DNA of 64,000 nucleotides from Reyranella aquatilis (GCF_020880995.1 NZ_JAJISD010000014.1:1-64000), one strand, 5' to 3'. Counted from the first letter of the stretch, positions 8,166-17,106 are shown. A program made the numbers and translations. The notes: a model not told the origin generated them from the sequence alone.

Positions 8166-8613
8166 TGGCAACCCTCCTGAAGAACACTCGGTTGGACTCG
8201 ACATACCCGACCCGCGGCAACACCTTGAACAGGTCGCCACCATAGGGAGCGCTGACGAGGAGCCCCGGCGATCCGAGCCGCCTCGCCAGGTCCTCGGCCG
8301 CACGCAGCAACTTCATCCCGGCACCTGTGGAGCGGTGGTTGCGGGCCACGAAGAAGCTCTCACTTACGGCAACGGCAATGCCATAGTGTGGCAGAGTCGG
8401 CATGAGAAGGGTCAGAAAGCCGACAAGGTGTTCGTCATGAGCCGCCGCCAGTACATGTAGCAACCCGCGCTTCTCGAGCTCGCGATAGATTTCGAACCGC
8501 GCCTGCGGTGGCGGCAACCCTTCGATCGAGCACTCGCGCGCATACTCATCGAGCAGAAGCGGGAGACGGACGTCGCTCGTCAACTCCGCGATACTGCTGG
8601 ATTGGATGTTCAT
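8158..8613 (-). CDS. GNAT-family acetyltransferase in the phage cassette
   Basis: 151 aa from the ATG at 8613. It shows a GNAT fold: strand HLVGFLTLL, strand AVSESFFVARNHRSTGAG (variant of the acetyl-CoA pyrophosphate loop, normally R/Q-x-x-G-x-G/A) and helix MKLLRAAEDLARRLG, ending GYVESNRVFFRR. The substrate is unknown. Such genes occur near tail genes of several podoviruses, where they may modify host or virion proteins. Coupled by a 4-base overlap to the gp13-like gene upstream and overlapping the cupin gene downstream. Confidence 0.8.
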   Translation of the reverse strand: MNIQSSSIAELTSDVRLPLLLDEYARECSIEGLPPPQARFEIYRELEKRGLLHVLAAAHDEHLVGFLTLLMPTLPHYGIAVAVSESFFVARNHRSTGAGMKLLRAAEDLARRLGSPGLLVSAPYGGDLFKVLPRVGYVESNRVFFRRVANE

Positions 8614-9065
8614 GGTGACTCCTTCCAGACACGGCGGAACACTCCGTGCGCCAGGACAAAGGGGGGACCGAACTCGAACCCAAGCCAGTCGAGCCACCGA
8701 AGTGCGGCGACGTACCTCGCGTCCACGACGTTGCGCAAGACGTCGAACATCGTCAGCCAGCGTGTCACCACCCGCCGCGTTTCGACCATGAAGGCGCGTT
8801 TGTGCCGATCCACCAGCTCGGTACCGAGGAGCCAGGGCACTCCCGTGTTGCCGATCAGGCTGTACGGCGACACTCCGGCCATGCAGATGATGCGCCCCTC
8901 GGCGTCCCGCACCGTCCAGGCCTCCCGTGCAGTCCGGATACCATCGGCCAAGGCGGCGGCTGGCGCACGGCCAAGCGCCACTACCTCCGCGAGGTCCGCT
9001 CTTCGCAAGCAACTGGCAAGCTCCACAATATCCGGGGAGATCGGGGCATGGAAAGACATCACCAT
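8610..9065 (-). CDS. Phage gp13-like internal virion protein (GNAT-like fold)
   Basis: 151 aa from the ATG at 9065, which follows AGGACGTGG; the ATG at 9059, in a TGATG overlap with the fibre stop, is the alternative. The C-terminal RYVAALRWLDWLGFEF matches the pattern of T7 gp13 family proteins, which have an acetyltransferase-like fold but are needed for virion assembly. WTVRDAEGRIICMAGV and GVPWLLGTELV fit the central strands. It is the second GNAT-fold gene in tandem. It may act in assembly, not catalysis. Confidence 0.7.
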   Translation of the reverse strand: MVMSFHAPISPDIVELASCLRRADLAEVVALGRAPAAALADGIRTAREAWTVRDAEGRIICMAGVSPYSLIGNTGVPWLLGTELVDRHKRAFMVETRRVVTRWLTMFDVLRNVVDARYVAALRWLDWLGFEFGPPFVLAHGVFRRVWKESP

Positions 9066-10489
9066 CCACGTCCTGCAGTAAACTTGAATTTCCACTTGCT
9101 TAAAGTAAGCACACCCTCAAGAACACCAGTTGTCTTAGTCACGGCATGAAATGCCTGCGAAGCACCGCTCGTAACGGCAATCGATCGTGAGGTTCTGAAC
9201 ATTGCTAGTGGAGCGACATTAACTCCGTCATAGATCCCAATACTCTGCTTCGTTAGTTGATCTCCAATGCTATAGCCTCGATCAGCTGCGGTACATTCAA
9301 TGACAAAGTCACTGTGGCAGGGGATAATTCCAATTCCATGACTAGCTGAGACAATTGTTGCCACTCCGGGTAGTGTCGGAGTGAATCCCGATTCGAACCT
9401 CCCATTGTATGCGTATGCGATTGTCGAGATTACACTCGTTGTATCGGTTGCCGCTTCCCCGACGAATACGAGGGTGGCCGGCGGCGCGCTTGCGCCGTTG
9501 CCGAGATAGCCGCGCATCTCCGAGATATTGAAGGTGAATTGGCCAGCGGCAGTGGAAGGGGTGCCCGCCCACTGATAGATGGGCGCGAGAACCGTCGACG
9601 CCGGAGTCAGCACTCCCGCTGCGATCGCCAGATAGAGAAAGTTAGGCGTCGTTGCAGCGCGGCCGGCGATCAATGCGGGCCAGGTGAGATTACCGGTAGC
9701 GACACCGACCGAATCGAGCGGAGCACCCGTGGCGGATGACCAACCTGCGGCAGCGGTAGCAGCCAGAGGATAGCTCGACGAAACGTTCTGGGTCTGCACC
9801 GTCAACGTCCCGCTCGTCGTGGCTGGCAGGAAGTTCGGCAAGCCCGCCGACGTGATGGGGCCTCCGCTCACCGTCTGGCGTACCCCGGAGTAGATCGGAT
9901 AGGACGGGACCTGCCAGGCCACATCCGCACCGCTGATGCCGAGAAACTGGCCCGTGGTGCCGCGCGGCAACCGCCTGTACCCGCTCCCGTCGCGGGTCAG
10001 GAGATCGCCGGCCGACGTAAGCCTGTGCATATCTCCGAGCGAGGTTTGCAGCGACTGAATCAGGCCATAGTTGGTCTGCTCGGTCGCCGGGTCGCTAATG
10101 CTGCTGACCGTGTTGCGTCCGACGACCTCGGCGATCTGCTGCAGCGCCATGTATATCTCGTCGAAGCGTCGTTCGACGACTTCGGGGTAGTAGCCACCTT
10201 GGTTGGAGAGGACCGTGGTCTGGGTGTAGGGAACGGTTCGGACGATCGTCAGCTTGGTCCCTGGGCCGATCGGGCTGCCAGCAAGCGGATAAGTCACGCT
10301 GCCACCGGCCGACGCGCCGATGCCGCTCACGCCGTAGAGCGAGGGCGCGAGGGTGGTCTCCGCGCCCGTGGCGTCGGTGTAGATCACCGACAGATGTGCG
10401 GCGTCGAGAACGGGAAAGCCATAGGGAAAGACGACGGCGCTGCCGTTGCCGGTGTGGATCACCTTGCGATCGATGTTCGTGAGGGCCAT
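9059..10489 (-). CDS. Phage tail fibre protein with T7-type N-terminus
   Basis: 476 aa. Residues 1-150 match the T7 gp17 N-terminal domain that attaches the fibre to the tail (MALTNIDRKVIHTGNG, then YYPEVVERRFDEIYMALQQI). The middle is Ser/Thr/Gly-rich and repetitive, as in fibre shafts. The last 130 or so codons (9059-9460) fall to about half GC against the upper 60s in the neighbours, a sign that the receptor-binding tip came from another source. No reverse transcriptase or template repeat of a diversity-generating retroelement is nearby. The stop overlaps the gp13-like start. Confidence 0.85.
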   Translation of the reverse strand: MALTNIDRKVIHTGNGSAVVFPYGFPVLDAAHLSVIYTDATGAETTLAPSLYGVSGIGASAGGSVTYPLAGSPIGPGTKLTIVRTVPYTQTTVLSNQGGYYPEVVERRFDEIYMALQQIAEVVGRNTVSSISDPATEQTNYGLIQSLQTSLGDMHRLTSAGDLLTRDGSGYRRLPRGTTGQFLGISGADVAWQVPSYPIYSGVRQTVSGGPITSAGLPNFLPATTSGTLTVQTQNVSSSYPLAATAAAGWSSATGAPLDSVGVATGNLTWPALIAGRAATTPNFLYLAIAAGVLTPASTVLAPIYQWAGTPSTAAGQFTFNISEMRGYLGNGASAPPATLVFVGEAATDTTSVISTIAYAYNGRFESGFTPTLPGVATIVSASHGIGIIPCHSDFVIECTAADRGYSIGDQLTKQSIGIYDGVNVAPLAMFRTSRSIAVTSGASQAFHAVTKTTGVLEGVLTLSKWKFKFTAGRGW

Positions 10490-10492
10490 GGC

Positions 10493-12979
10493 TCAGGCTC
10501 CGGCTTCGAGTCGGGGAATGATCGCCAGCAGGGTTGCCGGCAGCGGATTGGACTGGCGGACGAAGACGCGACCCGCCGCGCTCCAGTCCGGATCGATCAG
10601 CACGCGCTGGTCGCCGGTCGTCAGGGCCGTCGCAAACCCAGGCTGCTCCGACGTACGCTCCTTGATGTCGACCAGTCGGCTCGCGGTCGGCCCGGCGCTG
10701 AGACCGCGAGTGTCCTTCACGCGCAGCACGACCTCGTTCACCACCTTCTGCCGCCCCTGCAAGGTCGGTTGCCCTGCCTCCAGGTTCAGCGTCTCGAGAT
10801 CGCAGACATAGGGCAGGCCCGCCAGGATGGCGCCCGACGCGCGCGGCAGTACGATGGAGCCGTTGCGCACCGTGGCGGTCGGCTGCACCGATCCGTCGGC
10901 CAGCACCGCGAGCGCGCGGCCCTCCAGATGCCATAGGCCGTCCAGCGCGAGGGAGGCGAGCGCCCAATCCGGCGTCTCCACGTTCTGCAGACTGACATGC
11001 GGCGCGATGTCGAGCGTGGCGGTGGCCTCTCCCGGACCGCTCGACGACACGATCGAAACCGTCACCTGGTTCTGCCCGCGGCGCAGGATGTATTTCGAAC
11101 CCACCGAACCCGCACCGAACGGAGCGTGCCCCACCGCGTACAACGTGACGGTATCACCCGCCTCATAGCGGCTGCCCGATATGGCGAGTCGCCGGCTGGA
11201 CTCGTCGTTCCATCCGTCATAGCGCACGCCGCTGTCGACGCACCACGCGGCCTGGACGTCCGGGAAATATCGCGACGACATGCGCTCGATGTAGCGTCGC
11301 GTCTGGCCCCCGACGGTGCGTCTCACCGCGAGATACAGGATCGTCTCCGCGCCTTCCTGGACGGCGGCCACGCTTTCGACCGCACCGTCGGTGATGTGCC
11401 GTGACCAGGCGTAGACGTCGTGCTCCTTCAGGTATGTGAACGCCAGCAGCACGCCGTCGGCGCGCACGCACCAGACGATGCCGTGCGGGTCGCGTGCATA
11501 GGTCCACTCCTCGATCCCGTGCGCCTCGAACAGGTGCCCGGCGAAGATCGACACGTTGCGGCCCTGGAAGCTGTCCGATGTGAACTCGTAGGCGACATCT
11601 CGTACCTTGCGCGTGGAGGCCGTGACGTAGAGCGCGCTGCTCTCCGTCGCGATCGGCGGGATCTCGGCGATACCCTCGTAGCTCTGCGGCTTCACCGCGC
11701 AGTTAGCCGGCGTCATCACGTCGCCCTGCTGGCCCGCCCAGGCCTTCCAGACGGCGCCCGAGGTCCAGACCAGCAGCACGTTGAGACTCAGCAGAAAGCG
11801 GATCTCGTTGACCTCGCGGCTGGCGATGGTACGGGTGATGGCGTCGCTGTCCTTGGACGGCGAGCTGGTGTTCATGTTGTTGAAAGCCGCCGAGGCCGAC
11901 GAATAGAGCGTCTGCGGCTTGGTGTTGGTGCGGGCGTACCACTGCCGCCCCTCGTGATAGGTCGAGCAGCCCGGATATTTGTCCGCCGCGTCGAACGGGT
12001 TCTTGCTCTCCGGCGGCGTGTCGGAGGTGTCCGGGGCGACCGTCGTATCAGTGAAGCCCGGCGAGCCGCTCCCAGCGCGACCGATGAATCCGTACACGCC
12101 GTTCTTGCCCTTGTAGACGTTGTAGGAGTTGGCGCCGGGCGCGTTCGTCCAGAGCACGGTCGAGGTCTGGTCGGCCGAACTCGCCACGGCGGACGCCACG
12201 CTCTCCTCGCCGGTCTCCTCGCTGACCGCCGTGACGACATAGTCGAAGGCCGAGCCCGGATAGTCGGATAGGACGCCGGTCGGCGGTTGCTGGGTCGGCG
12301 CATAGCCGATCGCCGTCAGCGTCCACGCCGCATGGCCCGTGCGCGTCAGGTTGCGCGGCGCGTAACCCGGATGGGTGAGCGTCATCGTATCGGCGCTCTG
12401 CACGAACTTCAGCCGCGCCAGATCGGCTGCCACATAGGGCGTGTCGATCGTATAGAGGCGGGCCGCGCTACCGCCCGCGCTCCAGACGCCGTAGTCCGAG
12501 GTGTCGATGCCAATCGAGAAGCTCGAGCCGCCCAGCACCGTCACCGAGAAGCGACGGCGGTTGACCTGGGTCATGCCCGCGACGCCGTCGATCCACAGCG
12601 CGTCACCGGTCGACAGACCGTGCGGCGCCGACGTCGTCACCACCCCGGGGCTGGCCCTGGTGATGCCGGAAACCGCCACCGCGGCTTCAAGGACGTACCC
12701 GCCCTCCTTCACCACGCGCATCTTGCGGTCGCCGAATTCCAGCACGTAGGTCTGCTGGGTGTTGAAGCTGAACGGGATCAACCGGCTGCGCGTCGCGGAG
12801 TCCAGGACTTCGCCAACGAACGACGTGCCGGCCCGCGTGCTGGCGCCGCCGAACGGGTGGATGAACCAGTTGAGGCAGGTCGCGAGGCCAACCTGATACT
12901 TGTTGTTGTCGACGCGGCCCTGCAGCGCCGGCGCCAGCTCGCCCGCGGCAAAGCTCGGCAGGATGATGGGCGTGGTCAT
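10493..12979 (-). CDS. Phage tail tube/nozzle protein (gp12 position)
   Basis: 828 aa from the ATG at 12979, in a 4-base ATGA overlap with the gp11-like gene; the longer upstream frame is a shadow. It opens with ILPSFAAGELAPALQGRVD and FIHPFGGASTRAGTSFVGEV, the signature of a large podoviral structural protein found between gp11 and the fibre. T7 gp12 is 794 aa, and position plus size suggest the nozzle role. A fibronectin-like segment is possible around 215-260. No catalytic motif seen. Confidence 0.75.
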   Translation of the reverse strand: MTTPIILPSFAAGELAPALQGRVDNNKYQVGLATCLNWFIHPFGGASTRAGTSFVGEVLDSATRSRLIPFSFNTQQTYVLEFGDRKMRVVKEGGYVLEAAVAVSGITRASPGVVTTSAPHGLSTGDALWIDGVAGMTQVNRRRFSVTVLGGSSFSIGIDTSDYGVWSAGGSAARLYTIDTPYVAADLARLKFVQSADTMTLTHPGYAPRNLTRTGHAAWTLTAIGYAPTQQPPTGVLSDYPGSAFDYVVTAVSEETGEESVASAVASSADQTSTVLWTNAPGANSYNVYKGKNGVYGFIGRAGSGSPGFTDTTVAPDTSDTPPESKNPFDAADKYPGCSTYHEGRQWYARTNTKPQTLYSSASAAFNNMNTSSPSKDSDAITRTIASREVNEIRFLLSLNVLLVWTSGAVWKAWAGQQGDVMTPANCAVKPQSYEGIAEIPPIATESSALYVTASTRKVRDVAYEFTSDSFQGRNVSIFAGHLFEAHGIEEWTYARDPHGIVWCVRADGVLLAFTYLKEHDVYAWSRHITDGAVESVAAVQEGAETILYLAVRRTVGGQTRRYIERMSSRYFPDVQAAWCVDSGVRYDGWNDESSRRLAISGSRYEAGDTVTLYAVGHAPFGAGSVGSKYILRRGQNQVTVSIVSSSGPGEATATLDIAPHVSLQNVETPDWALASLALDGLWHLEGRALAVLADGSVQPTATVRNGSIVLPRASGAILAGLPYVCDLETLNLEAGQPTLQGRQKVVNEVVLRVKDTRGLSAGPTASRLVDIKERTSEQPGFATALTTGDQRVLIDPDWSAAGRVFVRQSNPLPATLLAIIPRLEAGA

Positions 12980-13614
12980 GCGCCGCCTCCCCATGCATCG
13001 CCCAGCCCGTCGAAATCGCGCGCCACCAGGCTCTGCGCCAGCCGGTCGGCCTCGGCCTGCGCGATGCCCTCGTTCGCACTGTCGGCGCGGGCGCGCTCGA
13101 TCCGCTCCGCTGCGCGCTTCGCCAGCATCTCCGCGAGGTCGGACTTCTGTGTGATGGCATGCGCCACCGCCGCAGCAAGGCAGTCGACGAAGGCCAGAAT
13201 GAAGCCCGGCGTGAAGCGCGCCGGATCGGTCACCCTCTGGGCGTAGACCGCCGAGACCCTGTCCTCGTTGCAGTAGAGGAAGGTACCGCTGCCGCTGGAG
13301 GCGATCTCGAAACCGCTTGCCGGATCGCCGGCCACCCAGCTCGCGGCGCCGAAATCGAGCCGCCGCATCTTCAGGCAATCCGACGGATAGGCGTAGCTCG
13401 ACGCCCAGCGCGCCGGGGGCGCTCCGGAAGCGGCGAGCGCCTGCGACACGCGATTGAAATTCCAGTCGACCAGCGACTGGAGATCGTCGCGCACGGTCGC
13501 ATACCAGAGATTGATTTGGCGCGCCTCGGTGCTGTTCTCGGTGAGGTCGGCGATGGTGGCGCGCGTGCCGAGACGGCTCAGCGCCATGTTGCCGATGTCG
13601 GTGTCGGCCGGCAT
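12976..13614 (-). CDS. Phage tail tubular protein A (gp11-like)
   Basis: 212 aa; T7 gp11 is 196. The N-terminus (DIGNMALSRLGTRATIADL, then TEARQINLWYATVRDDLQ) is the typical start of podoviral adaptor/tail tube A proteins. These sit beneath the portal and connect it to the nozzle. The stop overlaps the start of the 828-aa nozzle gene. It follows the holin gene directly, with no gap. Confidence 0.82.
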   Translation of the reverse strand: MPADTDIGNMALSRLGTRATIADLTENSTEARQINLWYATVRDDLQSLVDWNFNRVSQALAASGAPPARWASSYAYPSDCLKMRRLDFGAASWVAGDPASGFEIASSGSGTFLYCNEDRVSAVYAQRVTDPARFTPGFILAFVDCLAAAVAHAITQKSDLAEMLAKRAAERIERARADSANEGIAQAEADRLAQSLVARDFDGLGDAWGGGA

Positions 13615-14154
13615 CTAGCGCCCTCCCCCGACGACGGCCTTCTCGAGCGCGGCGCTCTTCTGCGCCGAGCCCGAGCTCGAACCCACCCAGTAGGCGACGA
13701 TGTCGCCGAACTTGGCGCCCAGCGTGCCCAGCAGGATGTAGGCGATCTCGCGCGAGGCGAGCGGGATCTCCTGGCGCACGACGAACCACAGCGCCGCCAT
13801 GAAGGCCGTCGTCACCAGCACGCTGACGGCGACCGCCCCCCAGGCAATGGCCGAACCGGCCTTGGCGAGTTCGACCGTCTGTTGGCGGGCGCTCTGCACA
13901 TCGGCGAGCCGGGCCTGCAGCGTGTCGAACTCCTGTCGGCGGGCATCGGCTTCGGCTTGGATGACGGCCATCCGGAACTGCAGCGCGAGGTTGGGATCGG
14001 CCGCGATTGCACGCTCGATGCCCTCGGCGCTGTCGGTGCCGAGCATGTCACGGGCGATCCCCGTCACCTTCGCCACGGCGGCGCCGGTCTTGTCGCCCAG
14101 GATCCACGAGGCGACGGTCGGCGCGAGGCCGAGCAGCAAGGGAAGAAACGGCAT
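13615..14154 (-). CDS. Holin with C-terminal membrane segments
   Basis: 179 aa. Hydrophobic segments lie at about 1-20, 103-125 and 137-160, separated by a charged helical region. The layout resembles the three-transmembrane holin family first described for gene transfer agent release. It would open the inner membrane to the lysozyme encoded just upstream, with which it is contiguous. No separate Rz/Rz1 spanin pair was found. Confidence 0.75.
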   Translation of the reverse strand: MPFLPLLLGLAPTVASWILGDKTGAAVAKVTGIARDMLGTDSAEGIERAIAADPNLALQFRMAVIQAEADARRQEFDTLQARLADVQSARQQTVELAKAGSAIAWGAVAVSVLVTTAFMAALWFVVRQEIPLASREIAYILLGTLGAKFGDIVAYWVGSSSGSAQKSAALEKAVVGGGR

Positions 14155-14628
14155 CTAGGCCTCCTGCGAAAGGAAAAGGTCACGCTCGGCAGCACGGCGG
14201 GTCACGAGGCCCGGCAGCACGCCGTCGGCACCACGGTTCCAGCGCCTGAACTGTTCGGCGGCGCCCGCCCTGTCACCGCCATTGAGCAACCGCCGCAGCG
14301 TCGAGTTACCGAAGGCCGCCGCGCCGCAGTTGAAGACGAAGCTCACCAGCGCATCGAACTGGCCCTGCATCAGCACCACATCGACGAGATCCTTCACCGC
14401 CCCCTCGGCGGCCTGCAGGTCCTCACGCAGCCAGGCCGTGGCCTGCTCCTCAGTGCAGGTGTCGCCTCGACGCACCCCGCGCGTATGGCCGTAACCGATG
14501 GTCCAGGGTTCGCCGGTGACGCGATTGCCGGGGTCGGGATAGGCCACGGTCTCCAGGCCCTCGAAGCGCTTCACCAGCGCGAGGCCCGCATTCGACATGA
14601 CGAGCCCGGAATTGGCGGCGTTGCTCAT
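14155..14628 (-). CDS. Phage lysozyme (glycoside hydrolase family 24)
   Basis: 157 aa. The GH24 signature is visible: catalytic Glu in KRFEG (residue 23), then an Asp and Thr-x-Gly-Tyr-Gly-His-Thr in EPWTIGYGHTRG, giving the E-D-T triad of T4-type lysozymes. The C-terminal ALVSFVFNCGAAAFGNSTL is also typical. There is no signal or SAR anchor at the N-terminus, so export depends on the adjacent holin. It cleaves the peptidoglycan glycan strand for host lysis. A second start at MSNAGLALVK, ten codons in, is possible. Confidence 0.93.
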   Translation of the reverse strand: MSNAANSGLVMSNAGLALVKRFEGLETVAYPDPGNRVTGEPWTIGYGHTRGVRRGDTCTEEQATAWLREDLQAAEGAVKDLVDVVLMQGQFDALVSFVFNCGAAAFGNSTLRRLLNGGDRAGAAEQFRRWNRGADGVLPGLVTRRAAERDLFLSQEA

Positions 14629-14635
14629 CGTTCAC

Positions 14636-14905
14636 CTACTTGCCGGGGAGCTTGGTCGAGGCGAAGAAGACCAACGCGCCGATCAGGACGAGGGCGAGCC
14701 CCTGCCCGATCTGCTTCAGCGCGCCATCGCGCACGGTCCGGTACATGTTGAACAGGTCGCGCAGGCCGCGGATGTGCTCCGGCGCCTTGTCATCTCCCAG
14801 ACCGATGCCGGTCAGCGCCTTGCGCGCGCCGCGCTCGGCGGCATCCTCCAGCAGGGCGTCGAGCGCCTCGCGCGGCAGGACGATCGGGTAACGGCCGCCG
14901 CTCAT
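14636..14905 (-). CDS. Small phage membrane protein
   Basis: 89 aa from the ATG at 14905, in an ATGA overlap with the gene upstream. A soluble helical N-terminal part (PREALDALLEDAAERGARKA) precedes one hydrophobic segment near the C-terminus (GQGLALVLIGALVFFAS). It resembles small one-pass proteins of alphaproteobacterial prophages (DUF6127-like), whose function is unknown. Its place just before the lysozyme gene suggests a lysis accessory role. Confidence 0.6.
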   Translation of the reverse strand: MSGGRYPIVLPREALDALLEDAAERGARKALTGIGLGDDKAPEHIRGLRDLFNMYRTVRDGALKQIGQGLALVLIGALVFFASTKLPGK

Positions 14906-15123
14906 ACGCCGATCTCCGCGGAGAAGGCGGGATCTGTGGCATCCATCTGCGGCAAGCCGGCCAGCACATCGTGGTGCATTGCGTGCGCGGGATCCCAAAG
15001 CACGGCCTCGCCGAGAATCCACACGCTGCCCTGCCGCCCGATCGGGTTGAGCGCGGCCGGCGGTACCGTCGGACCGCGCACCGCGTCGGCCTGCTGGGCG
15101 GTCAGGATAATGAAGCGACTCAT
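14902..15123 (-). CDS. Small phage protein of unknown function
   Basis: 73 aa. ATG at 15123 overlaps the preceding stop by 4 bases and its own stop overlaps the next start. It is soluble, begins with MSRFIILTAQQADAV and has no domain I recognise. The beta-then-loop composition resembles small virion-associated proteins next to tail or decoration genes. The tight coupling on both sides is the main evidence that it is a real gene. Confidence 0.6.
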   Translation of the reverse strand: MSRFIILTAQQADAVRGPTVPPAALNPIGRQGSVWILGEAVLWDPAHAMHHDVLAGLPQMDATDPAFSAEIGV

Positions 15124-15947
15124 ACGTTGGCTCCGATCGAGGTTGCCCACGCCTGTACGGCGTTGTGCTGCGCCAGCTCCTGGACATCGGAGAGCGGACC
15201 ACCAATGGCGACCAGGCCGATTGATGCGGCGCGGAAGGAGACCGGCGTGTCGCTGCTGTTGAAGGCACCGATGAAGAGTGCGACGGTCGGCGCGGAGGAG
15301 CCGCCAATCGTCAGACCGGTGACGTCGGTCAGTCGCACGCCGCGGTCGTATCCCAGCGCCGTGGTGCCGCCCGCGCGGCTGATCGCCTTGAAGCCACGGC
15401 TGTCGGCGGGCGAGAGGATGAAATTGACGGCACCAGCCGTGTGGTTGGTCGAACCGGTCAGGGAGCCTGCATTTCGCGGCGAAATCGAGATCGACGACGA
15501 GGTCCCCGTGCGGGCGCCGGCGGCCGCGCCGGAAGATGCCAGGTTGACGCGCTCGTAAGCGGCAATGCGCTGACTGGCACCCGTATAGTTGATCCCGTGT
15601 GTACCCGGAACGAAGCCGGTGTTGATGTAGCTGGCCGCGCCGTCGAAGGCATAGTGACGGTCCGCCGTGAAGGCCGGCGTATTGACCGTCGAGGCGGTCC
15701 GCCTCTGCTTGAGCGACACCAGCGCCTGCACGGCATTCTCGGCCCACAGCCCCCAATAATCGTCGGTCAGCGCCCACGCGCCCGACGCCTTCTCACTGAA
15801 GACGAACTGGTCGACCACGATGCGCCGTGCGAGCGACACCGAGCCGCCGGCAGCGACCACCGCCGCCTCCCACGACAGCACGTCGGCGTCGAAGGCACGG
15901 CCGGCGCCGCCGCGGACGCGATTGAGGTACGCGACAGGCATGGTCAT
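15120..15947 (-). CDS. Phage structural protein with lectin-like (LamG/ConA) fold
   Basis: 275 aa from the ATG at 15947 (MTMPVAYLNRVRGGAG). The central part, with AFDGAASYINTGFVPGTHG and repeated Ser/Gly/Thr-rich strands, resembles concanavalin A-like domains of phage decoration or receptor-binding proteins. It has no catalytic motif. It lies between the head genes and the lysis genes and is coupled by ATGA overlaps at both ends. A capsid- or tail-decorating carbohydrate binder is the inference. Confidence 0.55.
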   Translation of the reverse strand: MTMPVAYLNRVRGGAGRAFDADVLSWEAAVVAAGGSVSLARRIVVDQFVFSEKASGAWALTDDYWGLWAENAVQALVSLKQRRTASTVNTPAFTADRHYAFDGAASYINTGFVPGTHGINYTGASQRIAAYERVNLASSGAAAGARTGTSSSISISPRNAGSLTGSTNHTAGAVNFILSPADSRGFKAISRAGGTTALGYDRGVRLTDVTGLTIGGSSAPTVALFIGAFNSSDTPVSFRAASIGLVAIGGPLSDVQELAQHNAVQAWATSIGANV

Positions 15948-16309
15948 GCCCCCGTGTAGACGGTGAGCAGCTGCCCGTTGGTGCCGAACTGCGTCATCGC
16001 GCTCTGCGCTTCCTTGCCGGTGATCTGCACCGTGTCGCCTCCCGACAGCGGAATGCCGGCGTCGAGCGCACAGGTGCCGCCGGTCGGATCGAAAGCGGCC
16101 TCGCCGTTGGCCCGCGCGCTGCAGACGATCACGACGCGGCGGGTGGTGTCGGCGGCGACCAGCGGCGCCGATACGCCCGTCATCGTGACGGTCGACCTGG
16201 TCAAGGCCGTACCGGTGAGGGCGGTGAGCACCACCGGCAGCGGCCGCGATTCGGAGACCGCCACGTTGCTGCGGCCGATCGACGACTGGTAGGCGATATC
16301 CTGAGCCAT
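15944..16309 (-). CDS. Phage structural protein of unknown function
   Basis: 121 aa from the ATG at 16309, preceded by AGGAGA. It is Thr/Ala/Val/Gly-rich with alternating hydrophobic residues, so probably all beta, and has no signal peptide. The composition resembles head decoration or stabilisation proteins. It is the first gene of the overlapping run 16309 to 14636. Confidence 0.55.
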   Translation of the reverse strand: MAQDIAYQSSIGRSNVAVSESRPLPVVLTALTGTALTRSTVTMTGVSAPLVAADTTRRVVIVCSARANGEAAFDPTGGTCALDAGIPLSGGDTVQITGKEAQSAMTQFGTNGQLLTVYTGA

Positions 16310-16362
16310 GCAATTCTCCTGGGGAGAGGTGGGGCCGGCCCTCTCGACCAGCCCCTGCTTCT

Positions 16363-16635
16363 TCACTGAACGAGGACGACCTGGTCGCCGGGCCGGGCGG
16401 CCTTGACCGGCGCGCCGTCGCCGCGGCCCGCCAGCGGATCGCCGAAGATCGGCGCCTCGGCGCCGCCGCGGCGGCGCGGTGCGTCGACGGGCACCAGGGA
16501 CAGGCCCGGCGGACCGGACCACAGGATGCGCGCGCCGATCGGATGGAGCTGCACGCCGTCGTAGAAGGGATTGTCGACCACCACGTATTCCGTGGGCTTG
16601 TCGGCCTTCTCGCTCTTGTCGTTCTTCGGGGCCAT
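16363..16635 (-). CDS. Small phage protein of unknown function
   Basis: 90 aa. It has a charged Lys-rich start (MAPKNDKSEKADK), then YVVVDNPFYDGVQLHPIGAR. The C-terminal half is Pro/Gly/Arg-rich and probably disordered. It is placed among head genes downstream of the capsid cement gene. No domain recognised. Confidence 0.5.
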   Translation of the reverse strand: MAPKNDKSEKADKPTEYVVVDNPFYDGVQLHPIGARILWSGPPGLSLVPVDAPRRRGGAEAPIFGDPLAGRGDGAPVKAARPGDQVVLVQ

Positions 16636-16649
16636 CTGGGTATCTCCGA

Positions 16650-17078
16650 TCAGGTCACGGTGAAGCCTGGCGCGTAGGCCCTGGAGGCCTGGCGATCGTG
16701 GGCGAGGAAGGCGGTGAACTTGCCGGCCGTGAGCGGGCCGGTGGCCACCGTGTAGTTGGTGCGCAGGTAACGCTCGGCATCGAGCGGCACCTTCACGCGC
16801 AACACCTCGGTGCCGGCGGTCAGAGCCGCCTTGCCGACGGCGCCCGAACTGGCGAGCACCAGCGTCGAGGAGAAGCCGGCATTGTCGTCGGTCTCCAGGG
16901 TGAAGGAGACGGTCGCGGCGCCGGCGGCGGTGACCGTCTCGGTAACGAGGATCACCAGTTCGAGCGGCTCGCCGTTGCCCATGTCGCGGGCGGCACCGAG
17001 GTCGATGATGTCGGTCGAGGCGGCGGTCGTGGTGACCGCCTGGTCGGTGCCGAACGTATTGAGCTTGTCGTACATCAT
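16650..17078 (-). CDS. Capsid cement protein (Bbp16-like)
   Basis: 142 aa. The start MMYDKLNTFGTDQAV and the IIDLGAARDMGNGEPLELV segment match the pattern of the Bbp16 capsid cement protein family of Bordetella phage BPP-1. Members bind the outer capsid surface and stabilise it. It directly follows the major capsid gene, as in BPP-1-like phages. All-beta composition, no signal peptide. Confidence 0.75.
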   Translation of the reverse strand: MMYDKLNTFGTDQAVTTTAASTDIIDLGAARDMGNGEPLELVILVTETVTAAGAATVSFTLETDDNAGFSSTLVLASSGAVGKAALTAGTEVLRVKVPLDAERYLRTNYTVATGPLTAGKFTAFLAHDRQASRAYAPGFTVT

Positions 17079-17106
17079 GGAGCGGGTTCCTTTCCTGGTC
17101 GGCCGC

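Noticed and set aside
9059-10489. A diversity-generating retroelement, as in phage BPP-1
   Set aside because: The phage is BPP-1-like in its head genes, so I looked for a reverse transcriptase, an Avd gene and a template/variable repeat near the fibre. None is present in the window. The fibre has a T7-type N-terminus and no repeat of its 3-prime end.
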